DNA of 64,000 bases from Nonomuraea rubra. Its GTDB lineage: Bacteria > Actinomycetota > Actinomycetes > Streptosporangiales > Streptosporangiaceae. The DNA is taken from positions 12,716,082 to 12,780,081 of the forward strand of contig NZ_JACHMI010000001.1 of the NCBI RefSeq assembly GCF_014207985.1, given 5' to 3'. Of this stretch, positions 58,257-64,000 are shown piece by piece. The translations under genes and the position numbers were made by a program. Every line of letters begins with the position of its first letter. Within the stretch, counting starts at the first letter, position 1. The notes beneath the pieces were generated by a model, which was not told the DNA's origin, did no database searches, and was given only the letters and a program-made list of their open reading frames with translations.

Positions 58257-58385
58257 ACGCCTACCGGGTTAGCTGGCGGGTTCGGGCCGGAGCAGCCCTA
58301 CCGAACAACTCGGATTCACCCCGAATGGCGGGCGATGGGGGTCGCCGCCGGTGGGTCCCCGGCTCCCCTCGCGGGGATTGGGCGT
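58257..58385 (-). ncRNA. c-di-AMP riboswitch (ydaO/yuaA type)
   Basis: On the minus strand the leader contains the ydaO landmarks in order: GGGGAGCCGGGGACCCA, GGGGTGAATCC, GGTAGGG, CCGAACCCG, CAGCTAACCCGGTAGGCG, closed by a stem ACGCC (58385-58381) with GGCGT (58261-58257). It senses cyclic di-AMP and in actinomycetes typically controls cell-wall hydrolases, here the NlpC/P60 gene. The ribosome site follows directly. The remaining bases 58386-58660 hold no supported gene. Confidence 0.94.
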
Positions 58386-58660
58386 GTTCCTCGCGCGCGA
58401 CACGCGGGGAACATCGTCGCTGGACACTAATGCACTCCGAGTTCGTGCTCAACCGGAACTGCCGAGTTCATAGAGGTTTCACAACCGAAGGGTCACAAGG
58501 TGATCTCGTGTCTGACCGGGCTGAACGGACTTTATGTCCGCTTCGTTGCTGCATCTGCCGGATGTGGGGAGCGTGCTCATATGGCCACCAGATGTAACAG
58601 GATGGGCCCAGAGATGGGAGTTAAGTCTGAGCCGTAATGACATCTGTACTCTGGAGAGCC

Positions 58661-59242
58661 ATGGAGCAGGTGGCCGAACTGGCAACGTCCGAGACCGGGC
58701 CCGAGACCGCAGTGGTGGTCCGGCGTGCCCGCACGCCCGACGTCAGGACGGTCAGGCGGCTGGTCGACACCTACGCGGGCGCGGGCCCGCGGCTCCTGGA
58801 GAAGGCCACGGTCACCCTGTACGAGGACGTACAGGAGTTCTGGGTGGCCGAGCGGGGCGGGCAGGTCGTCGGCTGCGGCGCGCTCCACGTGTTGTGGGAG
58901 GATCTCGCGGAGGTCCGTACCGTGGCCGTGGACCCGGAGTGCCGAGGGATGGGCGTCGGCCATCGGATCGTCTCGGCGCTGATACAGCACGCGAAGGATC
59001 TGGGTCTGCGACGTGTATTCTGTCTGACTTTTGAGGTGGACTTCTTCGCGAGACACGGCTTTCGCCCGATTCAGGGCACGCCGGTCTCGCCCGAGGTGTA
59101 CGCCGAACTGCTGGCCTCGTACGACGAGGGTGTGGCGGAGTTCCTCGACCTGGAACACGTCAAACCGAACACCCTGGGCAACACCCGCATGCTGCTCCAT
59201 CTGACATCGGGTGACGCAGACCTTGACCAGATGGAAAGGTGA
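58661..59242 (+). CDS. GNAT-family N-acetyltransferase (ArgA-like)
   Basis: The 193-residue product has VVVRRARTPDVRTVRRLVDTYAG, then EVRTVAVDPECRGMGVGHRIVSALIQHAKDLGLRRVFCLTF, the acetyl-CoA pyrophosphate loop and following strand, then FFARHGFRPI. The pattern is that of the short N-acetylglutamate synthases (argA-like) of actinobacteria, which would start arginine synthesis, although other amino-acid acetyltransferases share it. ATG 58661 is preferred because GGAGAG lies upstream; ATG 58637 lacks one. Confidence 0.85.
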   Translation: MEQVAELATSETGPETAVVVRRARTPDVRTVRRLVDTYAGAGPRLLEKATVTLYEDVQEFWVAERGGQVVGCGALHVLWEDLAEVRTVAVDPECRGMGVGHRIVSALIQHAKDLGLRRVFCLTFEVDFFARHGFRPIQGTPVSPEVYAELLASYDEGVAEFLDLEHVKPNTLGNTRMLLHLTSGDADLDQMER

Positions 59243-59327
59243 TTGTTGATACCTATGTCGATACGTTGGGCAGCACAGGCATGTGTCCTGACACGTGCCA
59301 CATGCGCACTCGAAGCGAGGTGACACG

Positions 59328-60800
59328 GTGAGCACCGGACAGCCGCCGTATCCACAGGACGATTCCGGCGAGAATTCCGCGCCCGGCACCCCTTACGGGC
59401 AGCAGAACACGGGCCGCCACCCCGGCGAGCCCGACCCGGACGTCACTGTGGTCGGCTACCGGGCGGACGACGCCTACGGCCAGCAACCCCAGTATGGCCA
59501 GCAGCAGGGCTACGGCCAGCAGGGTTACGGCCAGCAACAAGGCTACGGCCAGCAGCAGGGCCAGTACGGCCAGCAGCAGGGCTACGGACAGCAGGGCTAC
59601 GACCAGCAACAGCAGTACGGCCAGCAGCAGGGTTACGGGCAGCAACAGCAGTCCCAGCCCGACTACGGCCAGCAGCAGCAGTACGGCTACGGCCAGCAAC
59701 CCCAGTCGGGCCAGCAGCCCGGCTACGGACAGCAGCAGGGCCAGTACGGCCAGCAGCAGGGCTACGGACAGCAGGGCTACGACCAGCAACAGCAGTATGG
59801 TCAGCAACAGGGCTACGGCCAGCAGCCGCAGTCGGGCCAGCAATATGGGCAGCAACCCCAGTCGCAGCCCGGCTACGGCCAGCAGGCCGCCTACGGTCAG
59901 CAGCAGCAGTCCCAGCCGGACTACGGCCAGGCCCAGTACGGCCAGCAGCCGCAATCGCAGCCTGACTACGGTCAGCAGGGCGCCTACGGCCAGCAGCCCC
60001 AGTCGCAGCCGGACTACGGCCAGCAGGCCCAGTACGGTCAGCAGCAGGGCTACGGCCAGCAGGGCTACGGCCAGCAGCAGCAACAGCAGGGCTACGGCCA
60101 GCAGCAGGGTTACGGGCAGCAGCAGCCGTCCCAGCCCGGCTACGCTCAGCCCGGTTACGGCCAGCAGGGCTACGACCAGCAGCAGTTCGGCCAGCAGGGC
60201 TACGGGCAGCAGCCGCAGCAGTACGGGCAGGGCGGCTACGGCCAGCCCGGCTACGGGCAGCCCTACGGCCAGCCGGTCGGCGTGCAGCCGCCCGGAGCGC
60301 CGGCGCCGCTGGCGGAGTGGTGGCAGCGCCTGGTGGCGAGGATCATCGACGGTGTCCTGTTCGGCATCGTGCTGTTCGTGCTGACCCTGGTCCTCGGTAT
60401 CTTCGCGCTGGCGAGCTACGACACCGCGACAGGCGCCGCCACTGGCTTCGCCACCTCGTTCCTGTACAACTTCCTCGTCGCGCTCCTCGCGACCGTGATC
60501 TACGTCGGCTACGACTTCCTCTTGCACAAGATGAAGGGCCAGACGATCGGCAAGATGGTCATGGGGATCAAGGTCGTACCGGTCGGGCAGGCGATGTCCC
60601 AGGGCGGCCTGGAGACGGGCCCGGCGCTCATCCGCGGCGCCGTGACGTGGGGTGGCTACATCCTCTACTTCGTGCCCTTCGGAACCCTGCTCGCCCCGCT
60701 GGTCTGCGGCCTCAACGGCGCCTCCCAGCTCTGGGACAAGCCGCTGCAGCAGACGTTCGCGGACAAGGCGGCGAAGACCGTGGTGGTGAAGATCAAGTAG
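59328..60800 (+). CDS. RDD membrane protein with a long prion-like YGQQ-rich N-terminal domain
   Basis: The 490-residue product starts at GTG 59328 behind GCGAGGTGAC. Residues about 50-320 are almost only Tyr, Gly, Gln, Pro and Ser, as repeats of [24 protein letters not shown] and similar, without charges apart from rare Asp. Then comes [23 protein letters not shown], the RDD domain with its Arg-Asp pair and three to four membrane segments to the end. RDD proteins are often of unknown role or ion-exchange related; the N-terminal part resembles low-complexity domains that form condensates. A second RDD gene follows. Confidence 0.9.
   Translation: MSTGQPPYPQDDSGENSAPGTPYGQQNTGRHPGEPDPDVTVVGYRADDAYGQQPQYGQQQGYGQQGYGQQQGYGQQQGQYGQQQGYGQQGYDQQQQYGQQQGYGQQQQSQPDYGQQQQYGYGQQPQSGQQPGYGQQQGQYGQQQGYGQQGYDQQQQYGQQQGYGQQPQSGQQYGQQPQSQPGYGQQAAYGQQQQSQPDYGQAQYGQQPQSQPDYGQQGAYGQQPQSQPDYGQQAQYGQQQGYGQQGYGQQQQQQGYGQQQGYGQQQPSQPGYAQPGYGQQGYDQQQFGQQGYGQQPQQYGQGGYGQPGYGQPYGQPVGVQPPGAPAPLAEWWQRLVARIIDGVLFGIVLFVLTLVLGIFALASYDTATGAATGFATSFLYNFLVALLATVIYVGYDFLLHKMKGQTIGKMVMGIKVVPVGQAMSQGGLETGPALIRGAVTWGGYILYFVPFGTLLAPLVCGLNGASQLWDKPLQQTFADKAAKTVVVKIK
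59479..60280 (+). repeat. Coding tandem repeat array (YGQQ codons)
   Basis: Bases 59479-60280 repeat short units built on TACGGCCAGCAG with small changes, giving a run of about 800 bases within the RDD gene. Longer units recur too: a block near 59570-59640 is repeated near 59740-59815. Such arrays change length by slippage or recombination. Confidence 0.9.
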
Positions 60801-60816
60801 TCCTCCCGAGACACGA

Positions 60817-60845
60817 CATAGGGGCCGGCCTCGCCGGCCCCTATG
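60817..60845 (+). terminator. Rho-independent-type terminator after the prion-like RDD gene
   Basis: CATAGGGGCCGGC (60817-60829) pairs with GCCGGCCCCTATG (60833-60845) around CTC, followed by TTTTGTGTGTG. Stem and T-tract are both present. Confidence 0.85.
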
Positions 60846-60912
60846 TTTTGTGTGTGGACCTGTACCAGAATTAGTTAGCGACCCGAGCCCCCGACGACGC
60901 GAGGTGGCAGTT

Positions 60913-61401
60913 ATGGCCGGGACGGCGCCGCGGACGGACGTGCTGCCCGCCGAATGGTGGGAACGCCTCGGCGCCCGGCTGATTGAAGCACTCGTGTTCG
61001 GGGTCTTCTATTACATTCTGTTCATCGTGCTGTGGGGCTTCTTCCGAACTGTCGGGATGGCCGAGGTCTTCGGCGGGCGGCTGCCGGGAGTCTTCGCGTG
61101 GCTGGTGGCCGGCCTGGCTTATGCGGGCTACGACTGGTGGGCGCATTCCCGGCGCGGGCGGACGTTCGGTAAGGCGATCATGAGGATTCGCCTGCTCCCT
61201 GAGGGGCTGCCGTCCCGGGTTCTGCTCAGGCGGACGCTGGTCTATCCCGCTCCGGTGATGCTGATGGGCATTCCGGTCGTGAATCTGGTGGCCGGAATGC
61301 TGCTGTTCGGGGTGGGGTTGCTCATCCTCATGGACAAGCCCCTGGAGCGGGGTCCACACGACCGGGCGGCGGGCACGAGGGTGGTTAAAGATCTTCGCTG
61401 A
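60913..61401 (+). CDS. RDD-family membrane protein
   Basis: The 162-residue product is PAEWWERLGARLIEALVFGVFYYILFIVLWG, then GLAYAGYDWWAHSRRGRTFGKAIMRIRLLP and a last pair of membrane segments. The motif order is that of RDD proteins, with Glu in place of the usual Asp of the Arg-Asp pair. It resembles the RDD part of the preceding gene and may have arisen with it by duplication, but lacks the YGQQ domain. ATG 60913 starts 67 bases after the terminator. Confidence 0.85.
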   Translation: MAGTAPRTDVLPAEWWERLGARLIEALVFGVFYYILFIVLWGFFRTVGMAEVFGGRLPGVFAWLVAGLAYAGYDWWAHSRRGRTFGKAIMRIRLLPEGLPSRVLLRRTLVYPAPVMLMGIPVVNLVAGMLLFGVGLLILMDKPLERGPHDRAAGTRVVKDLR

Positions 61402-61663
61402 GCTGTGCGTACCAGCGGCGATGCCTTTTCGCAAAATTTTCGGTTGATCCGGTAAGGAGCCTGGAGAGACTGGCATTAGGCTATGGGGCGTCCGGGTTGC
61501 CGGATGTTGGCGCCCCTGCGGCACGCAGGGCATGTGTGTGGCGCTATGGTCGGTTACGGGTGGTTGCCGCCCTGGGTGTCATGTGGGAGCCGCGCTCCCC
61601 GTGGTCACGCTCCCAGCGCTTTTTGTGCCCCCGAAACCCCGCAAGCCGTGGAGGCGAGGACGA

Positions 61664-61810
61664 ATGGAAGCCCTAACAGACGTATTGTCAGCGCTCATCC
61701 CCCCGGTCGTGGTGGGGGGTGCCTTCATCTTTGGCGTAGTGAAGTTGGTCCGATCCGAGGCGCTCGGGGGCCGGCGAAACCGCGAGGATCAGCCCGAGAG
61801 CCAGAACTGA
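61664..61810 (+). CDS. Small membrane protein of 48 residues
   Basis: MEALTDVLSALIPPVVVGG begins a 48-residue chain with one hydrophobic helix (about 8-28) and a charged polar tail (VRSEALGGRRNREDQ). ATG 61664 follows GTGGAGGCGAGGACGA. A short single-helix protein just ahead of lsr2 is seen in many actinomycetes; its role is unknown. The 262-base gap from 61402 to 61663 holds no other gene. Confidence 0.7.
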   Translation: MEALTDVLSALIPPVVVGGAFIFGVVKLVRSEALGGRRNREDQPESQN

Positions 61811-61843
61811 TCGGCTAGTCAGCCGAATCCCCGTAGCGCTGAA

Positions 61844-61872
61844 TTGTCTCCACGCCTTTCCGGGTATATGTT
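61844..61872 (+). promoter_or_regulatory. Candidate lsr2 promoter
   Basis: TTGTCT (61844-61849) and TATGTT (61867-61872) are exactly 17 bases apart, a good main-sigma match, placing the transcript start near 61879 and leaving a leader of about 37 bases before the lsr2 ATG. Confidence 0.55.
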
Positions 61873-61915
61873 TGGGCAGGCGAATGAAACAATGCTCCGC
61901 GAAAGGATTGCGTAC

Positions 61916-62248
61916 ATGGCCAAGCAGATCCAGGAGATTCTCATCGATGACCTCGATGGGGGCGAGGCCAATGAGACGGTCAGCTTCGCTATTGACGGCT
62001 CCACCTATGAGATTGACCTCAGCGACCTTAACGCCAAGAAGCTGCGGGACGCTCTCACGCCTTTCGTGCAGCATGCGCGCAGGGCAGGCGCCGTATCCCC
62101 GCGCCGGCGTGGCCGGGGCGGCAACCGCGCGATGAGCCGCGAGAAGAGCTCCGAGATCCGGCAGTGGGCCAAGGCTCACGGCCTGCCGGTCAGCGAGCGC
62201 GGCCGCATCGCCTCCACCGTCGTGGAGAAGTACGAAGCCGCCCACTAA
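61916..62248 (+). CDS. lsr2: Lsr2 nucleoid-associated protein
   Basis: The 110-residue product starts MAKQIQEILIDDLDGGEANETVSFAIDG-like and has the N-terminal oligomerisation domain (YEIDLSDLNAKKLRDAL), a flexible middle (AVSPRRRGRGGNRA) and the C-terminal DNA-binding domain with SSEIRQWAKAHG and the RGR hook (VSERGRIAST). Lsr2 binds AT-rich DNA and silences horizontally acquired genes, acting like H-NS. GAAAGG lies 8 bases before ATG 61916. Confidence 0.95.
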   Translation: MAKQIQEILIDDLDGGEANETVSFAIDGSTYEIDLSDLNAKKLRDALTPFVQHARRAGAVSPRRRGRGGNRAMSREKSSEIRQWAKAHGLPVSERGRIASTVVEKYEAAH

Positions 62249-62265
62249 GGGAGCCGGCTCTCGAC

Positions 62266-62316
62266 CATGCGCTTATGATGCTCGCCTCGGACCCCGGCGA
62301 CCGCCATAAGCGCATG
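62266..62316. repeat. Perfect 12-bp inverted repeat downstream of lsr2
   Basis: CATGCGCTTATG (62266-62277) is the exact reverse complement of CATAAGCGCATG (62305-62316), separated by 27 bases. It begins 18 bases after the lsr2 stop. It could be a terminator-like structure or a site for a DNA-binding protein. Confidence 0.8.
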
Positions 62317-62371
62317 ATCGTTTCTGTGGCGTTCCAGAATGCGGGACGTTCCGGAAGTTGATCTCCTGATG

Positions 62372-62391
62372 CGCCCATATGCGGGCGTTTT
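62372..62391 (+). terminator. Small hairpin followed by T-run
   Basis: CGCCC (62372-62376) pairs with GGGCG (62383-62387) around ATATGC and is followed by TTTT, a short intrinsic-terminator shape for readthrough from lsr2. Confidence 0.5.
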
Positions 62392-62399
62392 GGGCGCGT

Positions 62400-63050
62400 G
62401 AGTGTGCCGCCCTGTCCATGGCGCCGTTTCATGTGATGGTGGCGGGCACGAATGCCGTGTGGGGCGGCCAGGCCTCATTCAACGTACGCGGGGTGCGTAC
62501 GAACCGGGCGGCGGCCGCCCGCATTGGCCTGTGCGGCGGGCATTGCGGTTCGCGCGGAGCTTGTAGCCCGTCGCATCGAGTGCCAGGGATGCCGCGCCCA
62601 TGGAACGGGCCATGCGGAAAAACCGTGTTCACTCGCTGTAACGCTTAAGCCGGGCTCCGGCCTGCCCGCCGCCACCGAAAACCTTGTCCCTGTGCGCATG
62701 TGGCGGCCCCGGATTACCGGCATCCCCTGGATGCGGCTAACCGGGCATAACCGGCAAGTGTCGGGCATGCCTCGCACAATGCCGGTTGTGGCAGCATCCA
62801 CCCACAATGCCGTCACCCTGCGCCAGTACGGATTGGGATTCCACGCGGGGGGAATGCCAGTGGCTCCGGCTGTCATGCGGCGGAAGTCCCGGCTATGGCG
62901 CGGGTACCGTCCGGTAACCCGGCTGACCGGATGGCGGATTAGCGATTACCGTCTGTACGGGACTCGTACGCGACGGCGGCAGGTCAAGATCGTGAATTGT
63001 CGCCCGCTCACCGGTGTGCGGAAGGATGGGCGCGTTGACCGGTCTGTCCG
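62400..63050. other. Non-coding gap between lsr2 and the Clp_N gene
   Basis: About 650 bases without a supported gene. An open frame runs through from 62452 into the Clp_N gene but its translation is Arg/Pro/Cys-rich and matches nothing, and opposite-strand frames are equally poor. The stretch is rich in short CCGG-containing inverted elements (ACCGGGCATAACCGGC, GGATTACCGGC, CCGGTAACCCGG), which may form local structure. No RNA family is recognised. Confidence 0.4.
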
Positions 63051-63072
63051 ACGCAAAGTGAGGAGCGGCGAG

Positions 63073-63525
63073 TTGTTCGAGAGGTTCACCGACCGCGCGC
63101 GGCGGGTCCTCGTCCTGTCCCAGGAGGAGGCCAGGGCGCTCGACCACCACCACATCGGCACCGAGCACCTGCTGCTCGGCCTGGTCCGCGAGGGCGAGGC
63201 CGTGGCCGCCAAGGCGCTGGAGGGCTTCGGCATCGGCCTGGAGGGTGCGCGCCGGCAGGTCGTGGAGCTCGCCGGCCGGGGCGAGACGGCCGCGCAGGGG
63301 CACCTGCCGTTCACGGCGCGGGCGAGCCGGGCCCTGCAACTGGCCGGCCAGGAGTCCCAGGACCGGGGCCTCGACTACATCGGCACCGAGCACCTGCTGC
63401 TCGGGCTCGTACGGGAGGGCACGGGCACGGGTGTCCAGGCGCTGGGCAAGCTCGGCGCCGACCTCGGCGCGGTCACGCGGGCCGTGGACGAACTCGTCGG
63501 GAAATACCGGGCTCCCCGCGCCTGA
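63073..63525 (+). CDS. Clp_N-only protein, partial paralog of ClpC
   Basis: The 150-residue product holds two Clp N-domain repeats: LFERFTDRARRVLVLSQEEARALDHHHIGTEHLLLGLVREGEAVAAKAL and ARALQLAGQESQDRGLDYIGTEHLLLGLVREGTGTGVQAL, and then stops without ATPase modules. TTG 63073 follows AGGAGCGGCGAG, a leader nearly identical to that of clpC at 63932-63946, so the gene looks like a duplicate of the clpC 5' end. It may act as an adaptor or decoy for Clp substrates, like ClpS or MecA in other systems, but this is a guess. Confidence 0.88.
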   Translation: MFERFTDRARRVLVLSQEEARALDHHHIGTEHLLLGLVREGEAVAAKALEGFGIGLEGARRQVVELAGRGETAAQGHLPFTARASRALQLAGQESQDRGLDYIGTEHLLLGLVREGTGTGVQALGKLGADLGAVTRAVDELVGKYRAPRA

Positions 63526-63749
63526 GCGTGCGGCGTTGTGCTCAGGGCGTAGCGTGCGCGCTTGGTCTTGCATCGAGCCGCGACATAAGATGATTACGTA
63601 ATAGATACGGACGCGGCATCCCAGATGCAGGGGCGAAAACGGCGTCCCCGCGCCGGCTCCGCGCCAGGCGTCCGATGGACGATCCGTGTGGGTCCGCATG
63701 CGTCGCGGGCGGCCATTTCACAGCCGCTTCCGTGAGCGTCCTAAACATC

Positions 63750-63763
63750 GTTCGCTTGCGGCG
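63750..63763 (+). promoter_or_regulatory. ClgR-type box upstream of clpC
   Basis: GTTCGC-TTGCG-GCG fits the GTTCGC-N5-GCG motif described for ClgR, the activator of clp and lon genes in streptomycetes. It lies 184 bases before the clpC start, inside the 421-base gap 63526-63946 that holds no other supported gene. Confidence 0.65.
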
Positions 63764-63946
63764 TATCGGGAACACGTCACCCCCGAACAGTAGTTGGATG
63801 GAGGGTGAACGCCCTGCTCTCGGGGAACGTCTCTGCTATAGAGCGTGTCAGCGGCAGTGGGCACGGTTCGCCGAGCCAGGGCTAGCATGCGGGAGGACGG
63901 GACCGGATTTACCGGCCTGACTGACCGCTCTGTGAGGAGCGACGAG

Positions 63947-64000
63947 ATGTTCGAGAGGTTCACCGACCGAGCGAGGCGTGTTGTCGTCTTGGCCCAAGAA
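63947..64000 (+). CDS. clpC: ClpC ATPase, N-terminal start only (cut by window end)
   Basis: The last 54 bases encode MFERFTDRARRVVVLAQE, the standard beginning of actinobacterial ClpC, the AAA+ unfoldase that feeds ClpP. ATG 63947 follows GTGAGGAGCGACGAG. Only 18 codons are inside the window. Gene order lsr2-clpC after lysS fits. Confidence 0.9.
   Translation, partial: MFERFTDRARRVVVLAQE

Noticed and set aside
59479..60280. CRISPR array or non-coding satellite
   Set aside because: Repeats are in-frame codon arrays without unique spacers of constant length, inside a gene with good start and a C-terminal domain.
62475..62876. Minus-strand gene in the gap after lsr2
   Set aside because: Composition is Arg/Pro/Thr/Ala noise with no domain or ribosome site; treated as non-coding.
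62452..63072. A long N-terminal extension of the Clp_N protein
   Set aside because: The translation has no similarity and unusual composition; TTG 63073 has a ribosome site identical in type to that of clpC.

Overview
This is high-GC actinobacterial chromosome, most likely from a Streptosporangiaceae-type genus such as Nonomuraea. The evidence is the very G+C-rich third codon positions, frequent GTG/TTG starts, ATGA/GTGA gene overlaps, Lsr2, a chaplin-like protein, a class II LysRS followed by lsr2 and clpC, and a tilS-hpt-ftsH-folE-folP-folB-folK block typical of actinomycetes. The genus is inferred from style and synteny, not from a search.

Layout. 1-5.1 kb is an accessory patch: an IS256-type transposase remnant, orphan hypothetical proteins (one of the DUF6461 type), a partial tRNA 3' end followed by a strong hairpin (attachment-site-like), a secreted seven-repeat WD40 propeller, a DivIVA-like small protein, a methyltransferase and a YcxB-like membrane protein. 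5.2-9.5 kb holds a secreted sulfatase, an LLM-class flavin oxidoreductase, a phosphotransferase and a DUF305 lipoprotein. 9.5-23.4 kb is a carbohydrate-use locus: a GntR/FadR regulator, an ABC sugar-uptake system without its own ATPase, a GH38 alpha-mannosidase, a glucarate-dehydratase-like enolase-superfamily enzyme and an S10 peptidase. Facing it is an overlapping operon of a secreted beta-propeller (DUF4185/DUF5005-like), an aldose-epimerase-like protein and an SDR dehydrogenase. Almost the same 17-bp palindrome lies just upstream of both operons, so they look like one regulon.

23.4-31.8 kb carries an ABC-F ATPase, a lipoprotein, an unusual membrane-tailed ECF sigma factor, an NlpC/P60 hydrolase, inorganic pyrophosphatase, a DacB-type carboxypeptidase and a zincin. 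32-39 kb is the tilS-hpt-ftsH-fol block. 39-46.9 kb has an orphan nuoD operon, DoxX, a PLP enzyme behind a SAM-IV riboswitch, TerC, a cytochrome P450 and a MidA/NDUFAF7-type methyltransferase. 47-53.4 kb has a chaplin-like gene, then DUF2520-panC-DUF6624-nadBC-coaX for pantothenate, NAD and CoA cofactors. NadB and NadC are fused in one open frame behind two palindromic operators.

53.4-64 kb holds a small secreted protein, lysS, a second P450, a small LuxR-type HTH protein, an NlpC/P60 hydrolase behind a c-di-AMP (ydaO) riboswitch, a GNAT, an RDD membrane protein with a long prion-like YGQQ domain, a second RDD protein, a 48-residue membrane protein, lsr2, a Clp_N-only paralog and the first codons of clpC behind a ClgR-type box. 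No CRISPR array, rRNA or complete tRNA was seen.
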